DNA from: Pseudomonadota bacterium
GTDB taxonomy: Bacteria > Pseudomonadota > Gammaproteobacteria > Burkholderiales > Ferrovaceae
DNA length: 8,152 nucleotides
Assembly (NCBI GenBank): GCA_021811005.1
Contig: JAJZPY010000091.1
Location: 1-8,152 of the forward strand
Direction: 5' to 3'
In this document: piece by piece, positions 1-5,251 of the stretch
Numbering within the stretch: the stretch's first letter is position 1
Layout of the letters: each line of letters starts with the position of its first letter
Program-made: the position numbers and the translations under genes
The notes under the pieces: model-generated
The model's database searches: none
Told to the model about the DNA's origin: nothing
What the model saw: the letters and a program-made list of their open reading frames with translations, nothing else

Positions 1-375
1 AAAGGCCGTGCTCCACTGGATCAGATGACTGCGAATCCGGGCAGCTTGTACCCGTTGTCACGCGAGGATCTGCTGGAACAGGCACGATCGGGGCAGGTCA
101 TCGTGATCGATGTGCGGCCACGGGAGGAATATGATGCGGCTCACCTGCCTTACGCGCGTTCCCTGCCCGTTTCAGAACTGGAGCGACGCATAGCTGAGCT
201 TCCCAGAAACAGGCGGGTCATCGCCTATTGCCGTGGCCCGTTCTGTCTGCTGTCCGAGGAGGCCATCCGAATCCTGCATAAGAAAGGCCGTCGTGCGCAG
301 AAAATCGCAGACGGCGTGAATGAATGGCGGGCAGCTGGCCTGCCATTGGAATCCGTTTCAGCAGAGGCATCCTAA
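1..375 (+). CDS. Rhodanese-domain protein, 5'-truncated; probable ArsR-type regulator/rhodanese fusion
   Basis: The reading frame is open from base 1, so the true start is probably outside the window; the ATG at 25 has no good ribosome site and need not be the start. The visible 124 residues form one rhodanese (sulfurtransferase) domain. Counting from the ATG at 25, there is an IDVRP motif (residues 28-32), an EEYDAAH segment and an active-site loop CRGPFC in which Cys69 is the expected persulfide-carrying cysteine; it ends with the usual DGVNEWRAAGLP. From family knowledge, the lead-in (LYPLSREDLLEQARSGQV) and the CRGPFC loop match the C-terminal half of rhodanese-fused ArsR-family regulators, normally about 220 residues with an N-terminal winged helix. 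The HTH is not visible here, so the fusion is inference. The gene ends 35 bases before a DsrE-family gene on the same strand. A stand-alone rhodanese is the main alternative. Confidence 0.85.
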   Translation, partial: KGRAPLDQMTANPGSLYPLSREDLLEQARSGQVIVIDVRPREEYDAAHLPYARSLPVSELERRIAELPRNRRVIAYCRGPFCLLSEEAIRILHKKGRRAQKIADGVNEWRAAGLPLESVSAEAS

Positions 376-410
376 CCATCCTTGAGGGGGAACTTCAACG
401 GAGGGTTTAC

Positions 411-761
411 ATGAAAACAACCTTGGTCATTCTCAACGACGCGCCCTATGGCAATGAAAGGTCATACAACGGTCTGCGTTTGGCGGGCGCCCTGGCAAGC
501 CGTCAGGAACAACGGGTGCAGGTTTTTTTGCTGGCGGACGCCGTGAGTGTGGCAAAAGCTGGCCAGAAAGTACCCGAGGGGTATTACAACCTGCAATTGA
601 TGCTGGGCAAGGTGCTGCGCAAAGGGGAAGTGGGGCTTTGTGGGACCTGCATGGACGCCCGGGGGGTGACGGATACGGAAATCGTTGAGGGAGCCAAACG
701 CTCCACGTTGGCACAGCTGGCCGAATGGACTGCCGAGGCGGATCAGGTGCTGGTGTTTTAG
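411..761 (+). CDS. DsrE-family sulfur-carrier protein
   Basis: This encodes a 116-residue DsrE/TusD-like protein (COG1553-type fold). Members are small cytoplasmic proteins that accept and pass on sulfane sulfur on a cysteine. The start is the ATG at 411 because a strong GGAGGG lies at 400-405, five bases upstream, and the protein begins as the family does (MKTTLVILNDAPYGNERSYNGL). An upstream in-frame extension to 324 would overlap the rhodanese gene and adds nothing recognisable. Near the middle is a CGTCMDARG motif; Cys77 is the likely sulfur-binding residue, with Cys80 three residues on. The end, WTAEADQVLVF, is also typical of the family. It lies between a rhodanese and a persulfide dioxygenase-like gene, which fits a role as a sulfur relay. 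The partner is inferred from position only. It is not an obvious dsrEFH or tusBCD set, because no DsrF or DsrH partner follows. Confidence 0.9.
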   Translation: MKTTLVILNDAPYGNERSYNGLRLAGALASRQEQRVQVFLLADAVSVAKAGQKVPEGYYNLQLMLGKVLRKGEVGLCGTCMDARGVTDTEIVEGAKRSTLAQLAEWTAEADQVLVF

Positions 762-773
762 GGGGAGAAAAGG

Positions 774-1511
774 ATGTTTTTCAAACAGTTGGCAACGCGG
801 GAGTCCTCGCTGTCCTATTATTTCGGCTGCACCGGGATCGGCAAATCCGTGGCCGTGGATGTGGTGGCTGGAGACGAAGACTGGTTTGTGGAGGAAGCCC
901 GCAAGGCGGGCGTGCCCATCAATTACGTCATCGATACCCACGTGCATGCCGACCATTATTCGGGCGGGCGGGACTTGGCGGAACGTCTGGGTATCCCTTA
1001 CTGCCTGCACGAGTCCAATCGGGGTACGGTCCGTTTTGATTTCCAGCCCCTGAACGATGGTCAGCTGCTGGACATTGGAAATGTCAGCATCAAAGTGCTA
1101 CATACCCCCGGGCATACACAGGACAGTATTTGCCTGCTGGTGACGGACCAACGCCGCGGTGACACGCCATGGTTCGTGGTGACTGGCGACACCTTGTTCG
1201 TGGGCGCCATTGGTCGTCCCGATCTGGCCGGGAAAGAAGCGGACATGGCTGCGCTTCTGTACGACAGCCTGCACGCCAAGCTGTTGAGATTTTCCGACGA
1301 TCTGGAAATTTTTCCCGGGCACCAGGCCGGCAGCGTGTGCGGGGCTGGCCTGTCCGGAAAGCCTTCCTCAACCCTGGGTTTTGAAAAGCGCTGGAACCCG
1401 GCATTGTCCATGAAGAAGGCAGATTTTATCGCCGCCCTTGTCAAGGAGATTCCGCCGCGCCCCGAATACATGGACGCGATGGTGCGCGCCAACCTGGGCA
1501 TTGCAGTGTGA
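774..1511 (+). CDS. MBL-fold hydrolase, probable persulfide dioxygenase
   Basis: The 245-residue protein has a metallo-beta-lactamase fold. Metal-ligand motifs are all present: HVHADH (His56, His58, Asp60, His61), HTPGHT (His114), TGDTLF (Asp139) and FPGHQ (His183). In ETHE1/CstB-type persulfide dioxygenases a single iron is held by residues equivalent to His56, His114 and Asp139, and the enzyme oxidises glutathione (or CoA) persulfide to sulfite. The GAIGRPDLAG block and the segment GSVCGAGLSGKPSST followed by GFEKRWN match the subgroup that is often fused to rhodanese domains; here no rhodanese is fused, but one is encoded two genes upstream. The start ATG at 774 follows a purine-rich ribosome site (GGGGGAGAAAAGG) that begins at the stop of the DsrE gene. 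The gene ends overlapping the MFS gene by 4 bases. The fold is certain; the exact thiol substrate is inferred. Confidence 0.9.
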   Translation: MFFKQLATRESSLSYYFGCTGIGKSVAVDVVAGDEDWFVEEARKAGVPINYVIDTHVHADHYSGGRDLAERLGIPYCLHESNRGTVRFDFQPLNDGQLLDIGNVSIKVLHTPGHTQDSICLLVTDQRRGDTPWFVVTGDTLFVGAIGRPDLAGKEADMAALLYDSLHAKLLRFSDDLEIFPGHQAGSVCGAGLSGKPSSTLGFEKRWNPALSMKKADFIAALVKEIPPRPEYMDAMVRANLGIAV

Positions 1512-2749
1512 CTTTTCATGCAACCGCAATCCGTCTGGGGTTGCGAGCAAACCTGGGGCAATTCCTTCTGCTGCTGTTGGTCAATGCATTCGTCGGTGCC
1601 ATGGTTGGGTTGGAGCGCAGCATCCTGCCGGCCATCGCCGAACAGGATTTTCATATTCTGGCGCGCACGGCGATCCTGTCATTTATCGTGGTGTTCGGAA
1701 TCTCCAAGGCGTTCACCAACTATGTCGCGGGGCGCCTGTCCGACCGCTTCGGCCGCAAGCATGTGCTGGTGGCGGGGTGGTTGACGGCCATTCCGGTCCC
1801 ATTCCTGCTGATGTGGGGTCCCGACTGGGACTGGATAGTGGCGGCCAACCTGTTTCTGGGCATTAGCCAGGGGCTCACCTGGTCTACCACGGTCATCATG
1901 AAGATCGATCTTGTGGGTCCCCAGCGGCGTGGCCTGGCCATGGGGCTGAACGAATTCTCCGGGTATGTTGCCGTGGCAGGCAGCGCCTTGGCCACTGGCT
2001 GGGTGGCGGCACAGTACGGACTGCGTCCCCAGCCTTTCTACCTGGGTGTGGGCTATGTGGCTGCAGGCCTGCTGCTGTCCTGGCTCGCGGTGCGTGAGAC
2101 CCGGCACCATGTGACCCATGAGGTCAAGGTGCACCATGCCCATGAGGGGGCAGCAGTTCTGTCACAACGAGAAATCTTTCGCAGGACCTCCCTCTCGGAT
2201 CGCAACCTGTCCAGCATCAGTCAGGTTGGATTGATCAACAACCTCAATGACGGCATGGCCTGGGGACTTTTCCCGCTGGCGTTTGCAGCGGCTGGGATGA
2301 CGCTGACTCAAATCGGAATGCTGGCAGCCCTTTATCCTGCCGTGTGGGGCGTTTCCCAGATTTTTACCGGGGCGCTGTCAGATCGGGTCGGGCGCAAGTG
2401 GCTCATTGTGGGCGGCATGGTGTTGCAGGCCTTCGGCATTGCATTGACCGCGCTCGCTGATGCATTTTCCGGCTTTGCCACCGGTGCGGTTCTGCTTGGG
2501 TTGGGCACTGCCATGGTGTATCCCACGTTGCTGGCCGCCATTGGTGATGTGGCACACCCCACATGGCGTGCCTCGGCGGTAGGGGTTTACCGCCTTTGGC
2601 GTGACCTGGGCTATGCCGTCGGTGCCCTGCTGGCCGGGCTTACCACTGATCGGTTTGGCTTGTCCGCAGCCATCTGGCTGGTCGCTGTGCTGACGCTGCT
2701 GTCTGGACTTGGGGCGGCAGTCAGGATGGGAGAAACAAGGAAGAGATAA
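1508..2749 (+). CDS. MFS transporter
   Basis: This is a 413-residue major facilitator superfamily protein of the inner membrane, with the usual length for 12 transmembrane helices. The loop-2/3 signature appears in both halves: GRLSDRFGRK at residues 75-84 and GALSDRVGRK at 288-297. The chosen start is the GTG at 1508, which overlaps the hydrolase stop (GTGA); its N-terminus (LGLRANLGQFLLLLLVNAF) runs straight into helix 1, and no strong ribosome site is visible, so translational coupling is likely. The central cytoplasmic loop is His-rich (six His in residues 200-212). YRLWRDLGYAVGALLAG near residue 361 resembles a group of MFS proteins I associate with rhodanese/DsrE/MBL clusters, from memory. 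The substrate is unknown; sulfite, thiosulfate or another sulfur compound is a guess from context. It is the last gene of the tightly packed part of this operon. Confidence 0.93.
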   Translation: MTFHATAIRLGLRANLGQFLLLLLVNAFVGAMVGLERSILPAIAEQDFHILARTAILSFIVVFGISKAFTNYVAGRLSDRFGRKHVLVAGWLTAIPVPFLLMWGPDWDWIVAANLFLGISQGLTWSTTVIMKIDLVGPQRRGLAMGLNEFSGYVAVAGSALATGWVAAQYGLRPQPFYLGVGYVAAGLLLSWLAVRETRHHVTHEVKVHHAHEGAAVLSQREIFRRTSLSDRNLSSISQVGLINNLNDGMAWGLFPLAFAAAGMTLTQIGMLAALYPAVWGVSQIFTGALSDRVGRKWLIVGGMVLQAFGIALTALADAFSGFATGAVLLGLGTAMVYPTLLAAIGDVAHPTWRASAVGVYRLWRDLGYAVGALLAGLTTDRFGLSAAIWLVAVLTLLSGLGAAVRMGETRKR

Positions 2750-2792
2750 GCTATCTGTTACAACATGTCCGCTGACAATCCTCAAGTGCCGT

Positions 2793-2821
2793 ATGTCATC
2801 AATCTGCATGCGCAATATAGC
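2793..2821 (+). promoter_or_regulatory. Weak sigma70-like promoter candidate before the small acidic protein
   Basis: In the 106-base gap after the MFS gene, ATGTCA (2793-2798) and TATAGC (2816-2821) are separated by 17 bases. Each matches four of six consensus positions. The small gene may instead be read through from the upstream operon, as no hairpin terminator is visible in the gap. Confidence 0.25.
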
Positions 2822-2855
2822 CTTGGACAGCGGGCCAAACGGACAAGGTGCACTC

Positions 2856-3083
2856 ATGGAAGGTCTTGAATTCATTTTTTTTAATAAAGCCCTGGCAGAG
2901 CGTTTTAGGCATTTTGTGTCGAATCTTGGAATTGCAAGCCAGGTACGAAAGGATGAGATGGAAGGAGTCATTGTGGAGCTGGCCGATGAGATCGAGGATG
3001 AGATGTCAGATGCCATCGATGTCGAGTACGATTCCCTGATGAAAGAACAAATGGTGCTGGCGGAAACTGATGGGGGCGGATAG
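2856..3083 (+). CDS. Small acidic protein of unknown function
   Basis: The 75-residue product is strongly acidic (19 Asp/Glu against 6 Lys/Arg by hand count). The start at ATG 2856 is preferred over upstream in-frame codons because AAGGTG lies at 2845-2850 and the residues encoded upstream look like untranslated sequence. The predicted pattern is beta (LEFIFF), helix (KALAERFRHFVSNLG), two strands (SQVRK and EGVIVELAD), then a long acidic helix ending YDSLMKEQMVLAE. There is no signal peptide, membrane segment or cysteine. I recall similar short proteins (an FFxxAL...RF start and a YxxLxxEQ end) annotated as hypothetical in proteobacteria, but I cannot name a family. It lies 106 bases after the MFS gene on the same strand and converges with the integrase 51 bases on, so it could belong to the sulfur operon or be a separate unit. 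Confidence 0.75.
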   Translation: MEGLEFIFFNKALAERFRHFVSNLGIASQVRKDEMEGVIVELADEIEDEMSDAIDVEYDSLMKEQMVLAETDGGG

Positions 3084-3134
3084 TTATCAAGTGATGGGGG
3101 TTTCTGTGGCTCTTACTGTCCGACCAAGAAATTT

Positions 3135-4334
3135 TCACCGATCACCGCTACAGATGAATTTTGACCACTGCTCCATCATGGAACGACGTTGTTCCAGGAG
3201 ATCGGTGCGATGATAAGCGGCTTCCACCTTGTTTGGAATGCTATGTGCCAGTGCCCGTTCGGCAAGATCCCTGGAATACCCATTTTCGCTGGCCCAGTCC
3301 CTGAAACTGGATCGAAATCCATGGGCCGTGGCTACCCGATTGGGGTCACTGCTGCGCGCCTTTACTCTTCTGAGGAAACTCGTCAGAACCATATCCGATA
3401 ATTGCACTTGATCCCGGGGTGATGGAAAGACCCAGTGATCATGCCATCCTTGTAAAGAGCGCAGTATTTCCAATGTCCGCTCAGTCAGGGGAACTCGGTG
3501 CTGAATTTTATTCTTCATTCGCTCGGGGGGAATCGTCCAGGTGGCATTTTCCATGTTCACCTCAGACCAAACCATTCCCCGAACTTCCTCAGAGCGACAG
3601 CCTGTGTGAATCACGAATTCCAAAAGAGGCCTCGTCACGTCACCAAATTCAGGCCGCATGAACGTGTTCACAAAGCGGGGTATGTCACGCCAGGGCATGG
3701 CCGGATGATGTTTCGTGCGGATAGACCGCTCGGGTTGCTGTGGAAGCAGGTGGGTAACCACATCCACGGGATTGGAGGAACAATGGCCATGAGCCCAGCA
3801 CCAGGCCATAACAGCGTGCAATCGCTGTTTGACCCTGCTGGCCGTTTCTGGAATATCGAGCCAGATAGGACGAAGAGCCTCGGCCAGATGGGCGGGAGTG
3901 ATTTCATTGACAGGTATGTGTCCAATAATCGGCAGGGCATAACAGTTCAGGGTGTTGATCCACTGCTTCTGGTGTTTCTTGTTTTTCCAGCCAGGCAGCA
4001 GGGTTTCGTGAACCGAGCGAGCGGCTTCTTCAAAGGTGGGTATATGGGCTGCCTCGACTACCAGCTTCTTTTTTTCGAGTGGGTCGTTTCCGCCAAGCAG
4101 GTCTTCGCGCAGGGCTGCAGCCTGCTTTGCGGCGTTGGCAATTCCGACAGCGGGATAGGTTCCAAGTCCCATGTTGCGACGTGTTCCGGTTACAGGGCTG
4201 ACAAAGCGAAATACCCATTTGCCCTGGCCTGGACGTGAAGAGGGGTGCAAGGTAAGCCCTGTAACGCCTCCGTGGGGAAGTGGCTTCTGTCCGGGTTTGA
4301 TGCTTCGGGCCTTGGTATCGGTGAGGATAGCCAT
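3135..4334 (-). CDS. Tyrosine recombinase (phage/island integrase, DUF4102 N-terminus)
   Basis: This 399-residue site-specific recombinase is full length for the P4/genomic-island integrase group. Residues 1-90 form the DUF4102 arm-binding domain (ILTDTKARSIKPGQKPLPHGG to NMGLGTYPAVG) and about 100-200 the SAM-like core-binding domain. Catalytic residues are intact: Arg247 in TGCRSEEV, a candidate Lys274/276 in ERMKNKIQHRVPL, His338 and Arg341 in HGFRSSFRDWA, His364 in ALAHS, and nucleophile Tyr374 in VEAAYHR. ATG at 4334 is the only usual start before an upstream in-frame TAG, and has AGGAAG at a good distance. Sampled GC is lower than in the right-hand operon (29 of 60 in 3421-3480). It converges on the small acidic gene. 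The protein looks active; its target site and cargo are not identified in the window. Confidence 0.95.
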   Translation of the reverse strand: MAILTDTKARSIKPGQKPLPHGGVTGLTLHPSSRPGQGKWVFRFVSPVTGTRRNMGLGTYPAVGIANAAKQAAALREDLLGGNDPLEKKKLVVEAAHIPTFEEAARSVHETLLPGWKNKKHQKQWINTLNCYALPIIGHIPVNEITPAHLAEALRPIWLDIPETASRVKQRLHAVMAWCWAHGHCSSNPVDVVTHLLPQQPERSIRTKHHPAMPWRDIPRFVNTFMRPEFGDVTRPLLEFVIHTGCRSEEVRGMVWSEVNMENATWTIPPERMKNKIQHRVPLTERTLEILRSLQGWHDHWVFPSPRDQVQLSDMVLTSFLRRVKARSSDPNRVATAHGFRSSFRDWASENGYSRDLAERALAHSIPNKVEAAYHRTDLLEQRRSMMEQWSKFICSGDR

Positions 4335-4349
4335 CAGATCTTCCTGATT

Positions 4350-4372
4350 CAGTATGCCATCCAGTATGCCAT
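4350..4372. repeat. Tandem direct repeat, 2 x CAGTATGCCAT, 12-bp period
   Basis: CAGTATGCCAT occurs at 4350-4360 and again at 4362-4372 with one base between, an exact 11-base match. It lies in the integrase leader, 16 bases upstream of the integrase start. It could be a protein-binding site (integrase arm site, excisionase or repressor), part of the att region, or a small duplication. The function is inferred. Confidence 0.85.
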
Positions 4373-4412
4373 TTATTCGTGGCTGGTAAAAGACGGATTT
4401 GGATTTCTATAG

Positions 4413-4432
4413 ACAAGTATCTCTAACAAGTA
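4413..4432. repeat. Direct repeat, 2 x ACAAGTA, 13-bp period
   Basis: ACAAGTA is found at 4413-4419 and 4426-4432. The pair lies immediately downstream of the predicted integrase -10 box, over the expected transcription start, which is where a repressor or self-regulating integrase would bind. Seven-base repeats are short, so chance is possible; the position makes them worth noting. Confidence 0.55.
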
Positions 4433-4433
4433 C

Positions 4434-4463
4434 AATATAAACAGTAATTTAAAAAACGCACAA
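4434..4463 (-). promoter_or_regulatory. Predicted integrase promoter
   Basis: Reading the - strand, TTGTGC (4463-4458) and TATATT (4439-4434) are separated by 18 bases. The -10 box matches five of six consensus positions; the -35 box is weak. It lies in the most AT-rich stretch of the region, about 100 bases upstream of the integrase ATG. A second, poorer pair (TTGTAC then TATAGA) lies slightly closer to the gene. Confidence 0.45.
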
Positions 4464-4471
4464 AGAAGCCT

Positions 4472-4490
4472 GTGGATATTCGTGGACATT
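4472..4490. repeat. Imperfect tandem repeat GTGGATATT / GTGGACATT, 10-bp period
   Basis: GTGGATATT (4472-4480) is followed one base later by GTGGACATT (4482-4490), differing at one position. The 10-base period places both copies on the same face of the helix. They lie just upstream of the predicted integrase -35 box, a usual place for an activator or an arm-type integrase site. Confidence 0.5.
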
Positions 4491-4528
4491 ATATTGGCGG
4501 CCACCCTCTCCGCCACATGTTACGGATT

Positions 4529-4562
4529 GGAGCGGGTTTCTGAAGCATTCAACTCCCGCTCC
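4529..4562. repeat. Nested inverted repeat, arms GGAGCGGG / CCCGCTCC
   Basis: Eight-base arms at 4529-4536 and 4555-4562 are perfectly complementary. Inside the loop, TGAA (4541-4544) and TTCA (4548-4551) pair around GCA. Together they could form a stem with an internal bulge and a 3-base loop in RNA or DNA. No T-run follows on either strand, so it does not look like a standard terminator. It could be an operator or a structured leader. Confidence 0.6.
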
Positions 4563-4713
4563 GTCACCCATCCCCCCAAAAAATCGAAAGCGGCCGGATT
4601 TTCAGGCAGCCGCCCGGATGTCGTTTTCGCCCCGGGCGTCCCGAAGGCCCTTGGTAATGTCTTGTTAAGGTGTTGGCGCTTTAAAGCCCTTTCCGTTAGA
4701 TTGTGTGGTGACA

Positions 4714-4747
4714 GGAACCAATGGGCGATATGCCCCTTTTGTGTTCC
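4714..4747. repeat. Nested hairpin, GGAAC / GTTCC around GGGC / GCCC-TTTT
   Basis: The outer arms GGAAC (4714-4718) and GTTCC (4743-4747) enclose GGGC (4723-4726) pairing with GCCC (4732-4735), followed by C and TTTT (4737-4740). The inner hairpin plus T-run resembles a weak + strand terminator, but the stem is only four base pairs. It lies 58 bases before the start of the secreted-protein gene and may be a 5' leader structure. The purpose is unknown. Confidence 0.4.
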
Positions 4748-4804
4748 CATATAACCAAAAATTGAATTGCACTGACTGACTGGCTGGAATCGGGGTGGCG
4801 TACC

Positions 4805-5251
4805 ATGAAAACATTGAGAATCGTGTTTCTGATTGTCTGTGGAATCCTGTCGCTGCAGGCGTTGGCGGATGAGGAGCATGAAACCCCGGCTGGCCTGCAG
4901 TGCAAAAAAACAGCAAGAAAGTTTTTTGAAAAGCGGTGGGGGGACGGCATGATTCCAGGAAATGAGGGCGCCACGGCGGCGACCTACGCCTACCATGCCA
5001 ACAGCAGGCTTGGCCAGTGCTTCATCCTGATTGACGTCAAGACGTCGCAGGGCAAGAAAAAACTGGTCTCAAGCCATTCCCTGGTTTTGTATGACTTGTC
5101 GGAAGGCAAGGAGTACGGATCCTTTGAGGAAGAAAAAAGCACCAAGCACCTTGGAAAAACCCAGAGCAAGGTCACGTGCACCATCAATGGCGGAAAATGC
5201 GATTCGGAGTCGGAGTTTGAAGCGCTGGCCAAACCTTATATGCAGGATTGA
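4805..5251 (+). CDS. Secreted four-cysteine protein of unknown function
   Basis: The 148-residue product starts with a clear Sec signal peptide: MKTLR, a hydrophobic core (residues 6-18), then ALA with probable cleavage after Ala21. The mature part (about 127 residues) is hydrophilic, rich in Lys and Glu, and has exactly four cysteines (33, 72, 125, 132), consistent with two disulfides in the periplasm. Recognisable spots are LGQCFILIDVKT near residue 69 and a C-terminal ESEFEALAKPYMQD. From memory, uncharacterised proteobacterial proteins share the xxKCF(I/V)L and EF..L.KPYM elements; I cannot name a family. There is no lipobox or further membrane segment. The start at 4805 fits the signal peptide and has a G-rich site (GGGGTGG) about eight bases upstream. 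Its stop overlaps the next gene as TGATG, so it is probably co-translated with the SDR-like gene. Confidence 0.88.
   Translation: MKTLRIVFLIVCGILSLQALADEEHETPAGLQCKKTARKFFEKRWGDGMIPGNEGATAATYAYHANSRLGQCFILIDVKTSQGKKKLVSSHSLVLYDLSEGKEYGSFEEEKSTKHLGKTQSKVTCTINGGKCDSESEFEALAKPYMQD

Larger units (their letters stand above)
4335..4804. other. 470-base intergenic control region between divergent integrase and secreted-protein genes
   Basis: No convincing gene lies here. The left part (about 4400-4490) is AT-rich and holds the integrase promoter candidate and three pairs of direct repeats. The right part (4490-4750) is GC-rich with several inverted repeats: GGCGG/CCGCC at 4496-4514, GGAGCGGG/CCCGCTCC at 4529-4562, GCGGC/GCCGC at 4590-4613, the palindrome GCTTTAAAGC at 4678-4687, and a nested structure at 4714-4747. 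An open frame at 4482-4754 (GTG start) has no family resemblance or ribosome site. I found no tRNA-like sequence and no clear promoter for the + strand gene at 4805. Confidence 0.7.

Noticed and set aside
3068..3100. TGATGGGGG twice, 24 bases apart, after the small acidic gene
   Set aside because: Short, G-rich, one copy overlaps the coding end, and no structure or known site fits.
3084..3134. Possible tRNA remnant or att site at the integrase 3' side
   Set aside because: No tRNA 3'-end pattern and no repeat shared with the integrase upstream region could be found by eye.
3498..4238. A 246-codon + strand frame inside the integrase gene
   Set aside because: It is the antisense shadow of a recombinase with all catalytic residues intact.
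4601..4611. TTCAGGCAGCC, which on the - strand resembles a Neisseriaceae DNA-uptake word (GGCTGCCTGAA)
   Set aside because: Only one copy was seen in 8 kb; uptake words are usually much more frequent, so a chance match is likelier.
4673..4687. Possible sigma54 promoter (TTGGCGC ... GC)
   Set aside because: The GG-to-GC spacing is one base short of the sigma54 rule and the downstream element is poor.
4482..4754. A 90-codon + strand open frame in the intergenic region
   Set aside because: GTG start without a ribosome site, no recognisable motif, and it spans several inverted repeats; most likely a chance frame.
4520..4996. A 158-codon - strand frame overlapping the secreted-protein gene
   Set aside because: It runs antisense through a clear signal-peptide gene, with low-complexity composition and no family features.
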